Source: Methanoculleus sp. (lineage in GTDB: Archaea; Halobacteriota; Methanomicrobia; Methanomicrobiales; Methanoculleaceae). From it: DNA of 64,000 bases. Below, one piece after another: positions 30,402 to 38,748 of this stretch. A model generated the notes under the pieces. The model made no database searches. It was given only the letters and a program-made list of their open reading frames with translations, and was not told where the DNA came from. Each line of letters opens with the position of its first letter. Within the stretch, counting starts at the first letter, position 1. The position numbers and the translations under genes are program-made. The stretch covers positions 248,001 to 312,000 of the forward strand of contig NZ_JAJGBK010000032.1 in assembly GCF_020696975.1 (NCBI RefSeq), given 5' to 3'.

Positions 30402-30941
30402 ATGGTCAGGACGTTCGTTGCAATCGATCTCTCGGAGGAGATCCGCGAGAAGGCTCGTCTGTCGCAGGAGATCCTGGCTGAGTCCAGCGGGCGGCTTGCC
30501 ATCGTTGCTCCTGCAAATCTCCACATCACGCTCAAGTTTCTCGGGGAAGTCGACCCGGGGATGATTGAGCCGATCATCGATGCGCTCCGGGCTGTCAGGG
30601 CTGCTCCCTTTGAGTTGACGATCGGGTGTGCGGTCTGCAACCCTCCAAAAAAACCGCGGGTGATCTGGTGTGACGTCACGGACGAAGGAGAGAGCGCCGC
30701 TCTCGCCCGGCAGGTGGACGACCTTCTTGCGCCGCTCGGGTTTCCACGGGAAAAACGTCCTTTCCGTCCCCACGTGACCCTTGCACGGGTCAAAGAGTTC
30801 CATCCCTCTCAGTGCAGGGCGGTGGCGTGCACCCCCCGCGAACCCCTCGGGAGGTATCGGGTGGAGAGCGTCAAACTCAAGAAGAGCACGCTCACCCCCC
30901 GCGGATCGATCTACGATGACCTTGCGGAGGTCCCGCTGTGA
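30402..30941 (+). CDS. thpR: RNA 2',3'-cyclic phosphodiesterase
   Basis: A 179-residue member of the 2H phosphoesterase (LigT/ThpR) family, which opens 2',3'-cyclic phosphates at tRNA or RNA ends to 2'-phosphates. Both catalytic HxT motifs are present: HITLKFLGEV near residue 41 and HVTLARVKEF near residue 124. The N-terminus VRTFVAIDLSEEIR is standard. The TGA stop overlaps the GTG start of the CCA-adding enzyme (GTGA), so two tRNA-end processing enzymes are translationally coupled. Confidence 0.94.
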   Translation: MVRTFVAIDLSEEIREKARLSQEILAESSGRLAIVAPANLHITLKFLGEVDPGMIEPIIDALRAVRAAPFELTIGCAVCNPPKKPRVIWCDVTDEGESAALARQVDDLLAPLGFPREKRPFRPHVTLARVKEFHPSQCRAVACTPREPLGRYRVESVKLKKSTLTPRGSIYDDLAEVPL

Positions 30942-32311
30942 CCCGGTATCCCTGCGAAGAGGAGGTGCTCGGGAAGATCCGTCCCACGCCTGAAGAGCGG
31001 ACGTATGTCCGGACGATGGGAGAGCGCCTGATCGAGGCGGTGGAAGCGTCGGGAGTGGCGAAGGCGATGATGGTGGGGTCGGTCGCCCGCGACACCTTCG
31101 TCCGGGGCGACCGGGACCTCGACGTCTTCATGCTCTTTGACCCCGCCCTCTCCCGGGAGGAACTCCAGGAGCAGGGGCTCGCGCTCGCGCACCGGGTCGC
31201 GGAGGAGTTCGGCGCGACCTGGCGTGAGAAGTATGCGGAGCACCCCTACGTCAATGCCACGATCAATTCGCTGGATATCGATCTCGTCCCCTGCTACGCA
31301 GTCCCGAGCGCCACCGAGATCAAGAGCGCCGTGGACCGGACCCCGTTCCATACCCGCTACATCCTCTCGCACATCGCAAACTACGCCGACGACGTCCTCC
31401 TTTTGAAGCAGTTCGCGAAAGCGGGCGGGGTCTACGGGTCGGACCACATGACCGAGGGGTTCTCCGGCTACCTCTGCGAGCTGCTGACGATCTACTACGG
31501 CGGGTTTCACGCGCTCATCGAGGCGGCCGCCCGCTGGAGGCCGGGGGAGACGATCGATATCGAGGGGCACGGGAAGAAGCAGTTTGAGGACCCACTTGTC
31601 GTCATCGACCCGGTCGACCCGGAGAGGAACGTGGCGGCGGCGCTCTCGCTCTCGAGGATGTTCGAGTTCGCAGAGCTCGCCCGGGGCTACCTTGCGGAGC
31701 CGTCGATGGCGTTCTTCTGCCGGCAACCGTCCCCGCCGCTCACCCGGGACGTCTTCGCCCGGCTGCTCTCCGCCCGGGGGACCCATCTCTTTACGCTCAC
31801 CCTCAAGACGCCGGACTACACCCCCGACACGGTGGTGCCCCAGCTCAGGAAGTCAGCCGAGTCCATCCGGGAACTCCTGGAGCGGAGCGGGTTTCCGGCG
31901 AACCGCATCGACGTCTGCATGGGGGCGGAGCGGTCGATGCTCCTCTTTGAGCTGATGGCCGGGACCGTCCCGGTGATGCGCCGGCATATCGGGCCGCCGG
32001 TCTGGTCCCGGGAGAACGCCGAGAAGTTCCTTGCGAAGTACGTCCGGGAGGAGGTCTTTGCCGGCCCCTACATTGAGGACGGCCGCTACGTGGTGGAACT
32101 CCCCCGGACGTTCACCCGGGCGGTCGACCTCCTGCGGTCGAGAGATCTCTTCAGTGTCGCGCTCGGGAAACACGTTCGCCGCTCGATGAAGCAGGGCTGG
32201 ACGGTGAACACAGGTGCGGAGTGCTGGGACGAGGAGTTTGCCGGATTCCTCTCGGGGTTCCTGGAGCGCTCGTCGCCGCTCGCGAGGATAAAGAGGCTGA
32301 CGGGGAAATGA
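30938..32311 (+). CDS. cca: CCA-adding tRNA nucleotidyltransferase (archaeal class I)
   Basis: Adds or repairs the 3' CCA of tRNAs without a nucleic acid template. The class I nucleotidyltransferase motif is VGSVARDTFVRGDRDLDVFM near residues 46-65, with the GS and DxD catalytic residues, and the third carboxylate is in LDIDLVPCYAV. Length 457 fits the archaeal class I enzymes, and head, neck, body and tail regions all appear complete. The GTG start overlaps the stop of thpR. Both tRNA genes seen in the window lack an encoded CCA, so this enzyme is needed for their maturation. Confidence 0.95.
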   Translation: MTRYPCEEEVLGKIRPTPEERTYVRTMGERLIEAVEASGVAKAMMVGSVARDTFVRGDRDLDVFMLFDPALSREELQEQGLALAHRVAEEFGATWREKYAEHPYVNATINSLDIDLVPCYAVPSATEIKSAVDRTPFHTRYILSHIANYADDVLLLKQFAKAGGVYGSDHMTEGFSGYLCELLTIYYGGFHALIEAAARWRPGETIDIEGHGKKQFEDPLVVIDPVDPERNVAAALSLSRMFEFAELARGYLAEPSMAFFCRQPSPPLTRDVFARLLSARGTHLFTLTLKTPDYTPDTVVPQLRKSAESIRELLERSGFPANRIDVCMGAERSMLLFELMAGTVPVMRRHIGPPVWSRENAEKFLAKYVREEVFAGPYIEDGRYVVELPRTFTRAVDLLRSRDLFSVALGKHVRRSMKQGWTVNTGAECWDEEFAGFLSGFLERSSPLARIKRLTGK

Positions 32312-32495
32312 GAGGACTCGCTTGAACCACGACAAACCTCTCCATCACGGCTATGCCGTATCCCCCGTCCCGGCAAAGTGGTTGGCGGGCGCGGCACAGA
32401 CCATCCGTTACTTTTTTGCGGGCATCATCGACCGTTGCACCGGTTCTCCCGTTTCATCGGGGAGATTCGGTTAAAATCTTCCCAACAGCCTGAGT

Positions 32496-33659
32496 TTACG
32501 GTTCGGTCACCGCGCCCCCTCCGTTGCCCTCGTGAGGAAACATCTCGATCTTTTTGGTGGTGTAATACCCGACTACGGTCGCGATAGCGATGATGATCAG
32601 AATCTCCCACTGCAGGAAGACGAGCGCCACGATAGGGATCACCGCGGCCGGCATCTTGAGGACGCAGACGATCATCCCTGCCATGACGGCGGGAACGGCG
32701 ACGGCGGGCGGGATTGCGGGAACCAGGAGGTTGACGGCGAGACCGAGCGTCCCGCCCGCAAAGATCAGCGGAAAGATTGGTCCGCCCTTGAAGATCGTCG
32801 CCATGCACCATGTGCTTGCGACGATCTTCACCGCGACGAGCAGGAGCAGCACGGCCGCACCGGCAGTTGCTCCCGTCTCGAGGACAGTCTTGAACTCGTT
32901 TTGTCCTGAGAAGAGCACGAGCGGAAAGACCGTCCCGGCAATACCGAGCCCGACACCCCCGGCAACACCCCTGATCAGGTGCCGCCCGGCGAGGGGTGTC
33001 ATGAGGCGGTAAAAGAAGCGGAATGCTCCGATGAAGAGGACGCCCGCCGCCGCACCGGCAAGCCCGAGGATCGCGGCGTAGACAAGGTACGGCGGGAGCA
33101 ATTCTCCAAGCGGCGCAAGTGGATAGAGGGCACCGCCTGCGGTCCTGGTGATCTGAAGGTAGATCGCAAATCCGGCAAGGGCACCGACGATGCCGGCGCT
33201 CGAGAGCGTCCGCACCCGGCTCCGCAGCCGGTCGCCGGCAAGGGTGCCCATGCTCCCGCCCATATCGATGGCGGCCACCTCGGGTCCGAGACTCGCCCCG
33301 AAGATCAGCGAGAGGTAGATGGCGAGCAGCCCGGCGGGAAGGTACCGCGGCTCGAACCGGCCGGTCCTCTGAAACTCTATAAGACTCTGCTGGAGCAGCA
33401 GTACGTGGTCGCCGAAGACGTGCAGGCAGAGCCCGACCGCGAGGCCGCCCACGGTCGCGAGGATCAGAGGAAAGAAGGGGACCGGGGGTGAGTCCGGCCA
33501 GAGAAGGGCCTCTCCGAGGCTCTGCAACTCGAGAAAGAGCACCATCGCTCCGGCGGCCGCGATGGCGATCAGGATGGCGGCGAGCACGAACCGGGGTGAG
33601 TACCGCCCGACCCCGGTTCCGCCGGGAGAGGCGGCGCTGCTGTCTGCGGGATGGTTCAC
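32496..33659 (-). CDS. ClC-type chloride channel or transporter
   Basis: A ClC-family membrane protein of about 387 residues with roughly ten hydrophobic helices. The selectivity-filter-like motifs are recognisable but altered: FGASLGPEVAAIDMGGSMG replaces the usual G(K/R)EGP loop, and FKGGPIFPLIFAGGTLG corresponds to GxFxP. Whether it is a channel or a Cl-/H+ exchanger cannot be told. GTG 33659 is chosen as start because a clear TATA element lies 26 bases upstream; an ATG at 33749 would place that element inside the gene. Confidence 0.85.
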   Translation of the reverse strand: MNHPADSSAASPGGTGVGRYSPRFVLAAILIAIAAAGAMVLFLELQSLGEALLWPDSPPVPFFPLILATVGGLAVGLCLHVFGDHVLLLQQSLIEFQRTGRFEPRYLPAGLLAIYLSLIFGASLGPEVAAIDMGGSMGTLAGDRLRSRVRTLSSAGIVGALAGFAIYLQITRTAGGALYPLAPLGELLPPYLVYAAILGLAGAAAGVLFIGAFRFFYRLMTPLAGRHLIRGVAGGVGLGIAGTVFPLVLFSGQNEFKTVLETGATAGAAVLLLLVAVKIVASTWCMATIFKGGPIFPLIFAGGTLGLAVNLLVPAIPPAVAVPAVMAGMIVCVLKMPAAVIPIVALVFLQWEILIIIAIATVVGYYTTKKIEMFPHEGNGGGAVTEP

Positions 33660-33680
33660 GTCTCCCCCTGTGGTCGGACT

Positions 33681-33690
33681 GATATATATG
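33681..33690 (-). promoter_or_regulatory. TATA box for the ClC gene
   Basis: CATATATATC on the minus strand is centred 26 bases upstream of GTG 33659, giving a predicted leaderless mRNA and deciding the start codon of the ClC gene. Confidence 0.55.
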
Positions 33691-33880
33691 TCGACCGCGA
33701 GCGGTTCCGCGGTGGGGAACGATCGGGGCGATCTGGTTACCAGTGCCACTCCAGAGGCTTCAGCGGCGCTTCTCTGAAGATGCAGGCGAAGATACCTGCC
33801 CGGCCTTTTTGAAGGATACCGGACTCCTCCCGGAGCTATCGCGATGGTATAATATCCCGTTGAAGTGCCATCCTTCTTCT

Positions 33881-34288
33881 ATGAACGTGACACAAACCGG
33901 AAAACTCATCGGCTTCGGCCTCCTCACCTGGCTCCTCCCCTTCATCCTCTCGCTCTTCCTCTATTCCCCGGAGGGTGAGCCGCTCTACGACATCTTCCTC
34001 ATCAAGTCGATCCTGCTCGTCTTCTCCGCCGCGCTCGGCACTCTTCTCATCCTCATCTATTTCAGGAACGTGCGGTCCAGCTTTATCCGGGAAGGCGCCC
34101 TGCTCGGCGGCGTCTGGCTCCTGATCAACTGGGCGCTCGACGCCGTTATCCTCCTGCCCCTCTCGGGGATGGATGCCGGCACCTACATGGCAGAGATCGG
34201 GCTTCGCTATCTCAACATCCCGATCATTGCGGTCGGGATCGGGTATGCGGCCGAACGGGCCGTTCGAGAAGCACTTCGGGGAGTTTGA
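33881..34288 (+). CDS. small four-helix membrane protein
   Basis: A 135-residue protein of unknown function with four hydrophobic segments: GLLTWLLPFILSLFLY, IKSILLVFSAALGTLLILIY, LLGGVWLLINWALDAVILLP and IPIIAVGIGYAAE. The region between helices is short, and no cofactor motif is visible. A frame extending back to 33743 is ignored because a TATA element (GTATAATATC at about 33847) lies 30 bases before ATG 33881. It is divergent from the ClC gene and not in an operon with anything else. Confidence 0.75.
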   Translation: MNVTQTGKLIGFGLLTWLLPFILSLFLYSPEGEPLYDIFLIKSILLVFSAALGTLLILIYFRNVRSSFIREGALLGGVWLLINWALDAVILLPLSGMDAGTYMAEIGLRYLNIPIIAVGIGYAAERAVREALRGV

Positions 34289-34300
34289 GAAAAAAAGAGA

Positions 34301-35320
34301 TTATTCCTGGGGGCGCTCTGCCTTCTTCGCCGCCAGGCGCTCGATGATGGAGAGGTCGACGCTGCTGCCGGTCGCAAGTTTCCCCTGCCAGACCGCGCGG
34401 TCGACGAAGCCTCTGCCGATATCGTTTCGGATGATGAGCGTTGTGTAACCGCCCGGTGACCCGACGGCCCCGGCCGAGACGTCCGCTTCCACCGCCGTGA
34501 AGTCGGTGCAGACCCGGCACCCGGGCCGGACCGCTTCCTCCAGGTCGGCGAGCGGGATGGAGAGCTGCCGCTCGTCCTGCAGGTAAACGTCCAGTTTACC
34601 CTTGATATCCAGGCGGCGGATCTCCCAGGGCTCGATCTTCTTCTCGGACTGCAGTTTCCCCTCGACCAGTTTCGCGTAGTCGAAGGTCTCCGTGCAGAAG
34701 AGGCCGATCACGAGCCGGATCGCCTTTGCGTAGGGTTTGAGGAGTTCATGCTCGCTCGCCCGGATCGCCTGGGTCGCCCGTGCCACGCAGGGCACGCCCA
34801 CGACGGCGATGCGCCGGTACTTCCGGGTGACCACTGCTTCCTTGAGGGATGCCAGGAGCGGCACCCACCAGGCGTAGCGGCTTCCGGCGTGCAGAACCAG
34901 TTCCTCTGAGGAGGTGATCACCGCAGAGGACGGTTTCATCGTCCAGGGGTCCCTGGTCACGGTGACGACGGCGTCGATCAGCCCCTCATCGAGGGCGTTC
35001 ACGAGGATTGCCGTCACCGCACCGCCGCTCTGCTTGCGCTCAACGGTGAAGACCGACCGGGCCGCAACGATATCCTGGTACGGTCCGAGCATCTTCCCCT
35101 GCGCCGCAAGGTCGACCCTCGGGCAGGCCGCGTAGCATGCCCCGCAGGGCACGCTGTCGTTCTCGGCCTTGCAGTAGCCGATGCTCACCGGCGCATCGGT
35201 GCTCTCCGGCGCGAACCGGAGGCCATCCGCCGGGCAGACCGCCACACAGGCCCCGCACCCGGAGCAGAGGTCGGTCTTCCAGACCTCGGCTTCCAGATCC
35301 TTGAATGTCTTCATCTCCAT
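34301..35320 (-). CDS. FrhB-like iron-sulfur flavoprotein, glutamate synthase-linked
   Basis: A protein of about 339 residues of the coenzyme F420 hydrogenase/dehydrogenase beta subunit (FrhB/FpoF) family. Two ferredoxin-type Cys clusters lie at the N-terminus (CSGCGACVAVCP and CGACYAACP). The FAD/F420-binding core follows, with the motifs KQSGGAVTAI and VGVPCVARATQAI. CRVCTDF near the C-terminus is another family Cys motif. It directly follows gltB3 with a five-base gap. Family knowledge and context suggest it passes electrons from reduced F420 to glutamate synthase; that is inference. ATG 35320 is used instead of 35335 because the latter overlaps gltB3. Confidence 0.88.
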   Translation of the reverse strand: MEMKTFKDLEAEVWKTDLCSGCGACVAVCPADGLRFAPESTDAPVSIGYCKAENDSVPCGACYAACPRVDLAAQGKMLGPYQDIVAARSVFTVERKQSGGAVTAILVNALDEGLIDAVVTVTRDPWTMKPSSAVITSSEELVLHAGSRYAWWVPLLASLKEAVVTRKYRRIAVVGVPCVARATQAIRASEHELLKPYAKAIRLVIGLFCTETFDYAKLVEGKLQSEKKIEPWEIRRLDIKGKLDVYLQDERQLSIPLADLEEAVRPGCRVCTDFTAVEADVSAGAVGSPGGYTTLIIRNDIGRGFVDRAVWQGKLATGSSVDLSIIERLAAKKAERPQE

Positions 35321-35325
35321 GCCTA

Positions 35326-36063
35326 TCACTCCCACGTATATTTCCCGGCAAAGGGCCTTGCGCTTGCAGGGACAATCCGGGTGTAGTTCGCCTTTACGAG
35401 CGGTTCCGCATCAAGCCCGAAGTCGTCCGCAAACTCCCGGAGCACCGGGACGATCCGTGCCCTGTCCTCATCGGTGAGCGGCACCTTCTTTGCCCCGGAA
35501 GCGAGGCAGGCGTCATCCACATCCCCGCGGATGACGATCTCCCCGCCGTGGATCCCGCTCCCGATCTCGCGGGCCTTCATGACCCCGTCAAGACCGAGGA
35601 CGATCAAGAGGCCGCCTGCCATGTACTCGCCGAGGAACGTCTGCGCCGACCCTCCGACGACCAGTATGGGGCGCTGTGCCTGGTACTGCTTCATGTGAAT
35701 CCCGCCGCGGTAGCCGATGTCTCCGCGGACGAAGACCTTGCCGCCCCGCATGCTGTGCGCCACCGCATCCCCGGCGCTGCCGTGGATAACTACCTTCCCG
35801 CTATCCATCGTGTTCCCGGGCGCGTGTTCTGCGTTGCCGTGGACAATGACGGTCGGTCCGCTCATGAACATCGCAAGGTCGCCGCCCGCGACGCCGTTGA
35901 CGCGGATCGTGGCGTCGCCCCGCAGGCCGTTGCCGATGAACCGCTGCCCGAGGACGTTATTGATGACGATCTCGCCGGCGCCGTCCGCAATAGCCTTCCG
36001 GACCTGCTGGTTTAAGGGGGTGTAGTGCACCCCTTTCGCATCGATCGTGACTTTCTTTGCCAT
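35326..36063 (-). CDS. gltB3: glutamate synthase GXGXG (beta-helix) subunit
   Basis: A 245-residue stand-alone version of the C-terminal domain of the glutamate synthase large subunit, also found in formylmethanofuran dehydrogenase subunit C. The repetitive GxGxG-like turns are obvious (GNGLRGDATIRVNGVAGG, MRGGKVFVRGDIGYRGG), consistent with a right-handed beta-helix. It holds the amidotransferase and synthase domains together. ATG 36063 is used; it follows the gltB2 stop by five bases. It is the third gene of the gltB1-B2-B3 operon. Confidence 0.92.
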   Translation of the reverse strand: MAKKVTIDAKGVHYTPLNQQVRKAIADGAGEIVINNVLGQRFIGNGLRGDATIRVNGVAGGDLAMFMSGPTVIVHGNAEHAPGNTMDSGKVVIHGSAGDAVAHSMRGGKVFVRGDIGYRGGIHMKQYQAQRPILVVGGSAQTFLGEYMAGGLLIVLGLDGVMKAREIGSGIHGGEIVIRGDVDDACLASGAKKVPLTDEDRARIVPVLREFADDFGLDAEPLVKANYTRIVPASARPFAGKYTWE

Positions 36064-36068
36064 TCTGC

Positions 36069-37586
36069 TCACGCTCCCACCGATTTCACGTCGAGGATAT
36101 TGAGGAGGCCCTCATCCAGCATGTAGCCCCGGAGCCGGTCGCGGTTGCCGCGCAGGCTCTCGATGCTGTTGATGCCGGCCGCACCCATCAGTTCGGTGAT
36201 CTCGAGCGTCCATGCGTGGATCAGGTTTGCCACCTGCTTTGATGCCACATCGGGGTTCAGGCGGTCCACGAGATCCTGGCGCTGGGTGGCGATTCCCCAG
36301 GGGCAGAGGCCCTGGTAACAGTTTCCGCAGACGCGGCAGCCCATCGCTGCGAGCGCCGCGGTCGCGATGTAGACCGCGTCGGCGCCGAGGGCGATCGACT
36401 TCATGACGTCTGCGCTCTCGCGGATGCTGCCGCAGGCAATCAGGGAGACCTCGTTTCTGAGCCCCTGCTTGCGGAGCTCCTTGTCGGCGGTCGCGATGGC
36501 GACCTCGATCGGGATGCCGACGTGGTCGCGGAAGACCCGCGGCGCCGCGCCGGTGCCGCCCCGGAACCCGTCGATGGCGATGGCGTCCACACCGGAACGG
36601 GCGACGGCCACCACGTTCTCGGCGTTGTTGTTGACGGCCGCGATCTTTGCGAAGATCGGCTTCTTCCCGCCCGTCGCTTCCCTGACGGACCGGACGAGCT
36701 GGGGAAGGTCCTCGATACCGTAGATGTCGTGGTGCGGTGCGGGGCTGATCGCGTCGCTCCCCTCCGGGATCATCCTCGTCTTTGAGACATCCGCGCTCAC
36801 CTTCTCGCCGGGGAGGTGTCCGCCGATGCCGGGCTTCGCGCCCTGGCCAAGTTTGAGTTCGATGGCCGCGCCGCGTTCAAGGTAGTCGATGTTCACACCG
36901 AACCGCCCGGAAGCGATCTGGACGATCATCCGGTCCTGGTAGGGATAGAGGCCGGGATGCAGTCCGCCCTCCCCGGTACCCATGTAGGTGCCGGTCTCCT
37001 GTGCCGCGCGGGCCATGGAGATGTGGGCGTTGAGGCTGATTGCACCGAAACTCATGTGACCGAGGAGGATCGGCGTCTCGACCATGAGGTTCGGGGCGAG
37101 TTCCGTGGAGAGCTCAACGTCCCCGTTTGCCTTCTGCTTGAAGTCGAGCCTGGAGGGCTTCTTGCCGAGGTAGGTCCGGAGCTCGACGGGCTCGCGGAGC
37201 GGGTCGGTCGGGGGCGTCGTGACCTGGCAGGCGTCCAGCATCAGGTGGTCGAAGATGATCGGGAGGTTCGAGACGCTGCCCATGCCGGCGAGGATGATCT
37301 TCCCCGTCCGGGACTGGTTGTAGATCGACTCCCTGACCGCCCGGGTCCAGACCGGGTGGCTCCGGTAGTCGCAGGGCTGCTCTTCGAGCATGATGGCGTC
37401 CCGGGGGCAGTAGGTGAGGCACCGGTGGCAGGCGGTGCACTTCCGGGAGTTGATCAGGATCCTGTCGCCGTCCCGCCGGAAGACACCGTAGGAACAGTTA
37501 TCGATGCACCGCCCGCACTCCATGCACTGCTTGCGGTCGATGCTGATCCGGTACCGGAGCGGCATGCTGCCGAAGTTGCTGCTCAT
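36069..37586 (-). CDS. gltB2: glutamate synthase central (FMN, Fe-S) subunit
   Basis: A 505-residue synthase subunit. The N-terminus carries two [4Fe-4S] ferredoxin motifs, CMECGRCIDNCSYGV and CTACHRCLTYCP. The FMN-binding TIM barrel follows, with HMSFGAISLNAH, GTGEGGLHPGLYP and DGFRGGTGAAP. The Cys motif CRVCGNCYQGLCPWGIATQ near residue 440 ligates the [3Fe-4S]-type cluster. It converts 2-oxoglutarate plus ammonia channelled from the amidotransferase into glutamate. ATG 37586 overlaps the gltB1 stop by four bases. Confidence 0.95.
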   Translation of the reverse strand: MSSNFGSMPLRYRISIDRKQCMECGRCIDNCSYGVFRRDGDRILINSRKCTACHRCLTYCPRDAIMLEEQPCDYRSHPVWTRAVRESIYNQSRTGKIILAGMGSVSNLPIIFDHLMLDACQVTTPPTDPLREPVELRTYLGKKPSRLDFKQKANGDVELSTELAPNLMVETPILLGHMSFGAISLNAHISMARAAQETGTYMGTGEGGLHPGLYPYQDRMIVQIASGRFGVNIDYLERGAAIELKLGQGAKPGIGGHLPGEKVSADVSKTRMIPEGSDAISPAPHHDIYGIEDLPQLVRSVREATGGKKPIFAKIAAVNNNAENVVAVARSGVDAIAIDGFRGGTGAAPRVFRDHVGIPIEVAIATADKELRKQGLRNEVSLIACGSIRESADVMKSIALGADAVYIATAALAAMGCRVCGNCYQGLCPWGIATQRQDLVDRLNPDVASKQVANLIHAWTLEITELMGAAGINSIESLRGNRDRLRGYMLDEGLLNILDVKSVGA

Positions 37587-38644
37587 GGGGCAACCCTCCC
37601 GATCACCGGCTCTCCTGCAGCCGGCCGCGTGATCGACTCGACCTTCGGTTCCATGGCACGGATCGCCACCTCTTCGCTTGCGATATAGAGGCGGTCGTCG
37701 CACTCGCCGACGACCATCGGCCGGAGTTTGCCCCGGTCGGTGAACCCGACCATCATGTCGGGGTTCGCGGCCACGATGGTGAACGGTCCGTTCATCGTCG
37801 CAGAGCCGTAGGCGAACCGGAGAGCGCGGTTCAGTTTCTGCTCGGCTTCTGGCATCCGGTCGATCTCATCCCAGTAGGGTGGGGCGAGTGCCCGGATGGC
37901 GAGGTTGATGTCAAGCCCGTGCTTCCGCACCAGCAGGTCGATTAAGTAGGTGATGACCTCGCTGTCGGTGGACATCGAGCAGGTGTAGCCGAAGCTCTCG
38001 ATGTAGCGCCGGTTGGCCCCGTAGGTAGTGATCTTCCCGTTCTCCACGACACTCCAGTCGTGCAGGTTGAACGGGTCAGGCCGCTCCCACTTCTCCGGGC
38101 TCGCCGTCGCGTAGCGGTTGTGGGCGAGCCAGATGTAGCCCTCGTAGTCCTGTATCCGGTAGTAGTTCGCCACATCCTCGGGCCATGCGCCGGATCCTCC
38201 GGCCTTGAAGACGCCGACGTTCTTGCCGGACGAGATGACCTCGGCACCGTTCTGTGCCGCATTAATCTGCATCACGAGGTTCGTGATGATATCCTTCTCC
38301 GGCGACGTGCTTCCCGGAGCGAGAGTGGCGTCGGGCTTGAAGAAGTAGCGCCAGGGGGTGCAGGTTGTTCGGAGGTTCGGCTGATCGCAGGTGGGGATCG
38401 CCTCTTCATGCTCGATCGCTCCCCACTGCTCCAGTGTTGCGTCGACAACCGCTTTGCTCTTGCCGGGATTGTCGAGAAGGACATGGAGCGCATAGCAGTT
38501 CTGGTAGTCAGGGTAAATGCCGTAGGCAACATACCCCGCTCCCTCACCGCTACCGCGCTCGTTCATTATGGAGAGGGCGTCCCGGATTCCGGAACCGTCC
38601 ATCATCTGACGCCTCTTATCCATTACACCAAATATGCCGCACAT
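37583..38644 (-). CDS. gltB1: glutamate synthase amidotransferase subunit
   Basis: A 353-residue class II glutamine amidotransferase (Ntn hydrolase). Cys2, the nucleophile, follows the initiator Met in MCGIFGVMDK. The domain has conserved LAHNRYATAS and SMSTDSEVITYLID sequences. It releases ammonia from glutamine for the synthase subunit. It is the first gene of the minus-strand operon and shares a 104-base divergent promoter region with glnA, consistent with coordinated nitrogen control. Confidence 0.94.
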   Translation of the reverse strand: MCGIFGVMDKRRQMMDGSGIRDALSIMNERGSGEGAGYVAYGIYPDYQNCYALHVLLDNPGKSKAVVDATLEQWGAIEHEEAIPTCDQPNLRTTCTPWRYFFKPDATLAPGSTSPEKDIITNLVMQINAAQNGAEVISSGKNVGVFKAGGSGAWPEDVANYYRIQDYEGYIWLAHNRYATASPEKWERPDPFNLHDWSVVENGKITTYGANRRYIESFGYTCSMSTDSEVITYLIDLLVRKHGLDINLAIRALAPPYWDEIDRMPEAEQKLNRALRFAYGSATMNGPFTIVAANPDMMVGFTDRGKLRPMVVGECDDRLYIASEEVAIRAMEPKVESITRPAAGEPVIGRVAP

Positions 38645-38712
38645 GGTAACCTCGGTGATTTAACGTTCAGTTGCTGTTGCTTAGAACTCTGCCTGGGTAT
38701 ATTTGTGTCAAT

Positions 38713-38725
38713 AGGTATTTATTTA
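38713..38725 (+). promoter_or_regulatory. TATA box for glnA in the glnA/gltB divergent region
   Basis: GGTATTTATTTAA lies about 30 bases upstream of the glnA ATG at 38749. The 38645-38748 region also drives the gltB operon leftward. I looked for the NrpR-type GGAA-N6-TTCC operator of Methanococcus and saw none, so nitrogen control here may use a different site. Confidence 0.5.
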
Positions 38726-38748
38726 ATCGGATAGAAGTAGACTTCCAC

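Noticed and set aside
29903-30793. A 296-residue protein ending in the NrdH redoxin.
   Set aside because: The extra N-terminal part runs through the TATA box and the divergent thpR gene, and the redoxin alone has the length of its family.
38645-38748. NrpR-type operator between glnA and gltB.
   Set aside because: No GGAA-N6-TTCC or similar motif was found in this divergent region.
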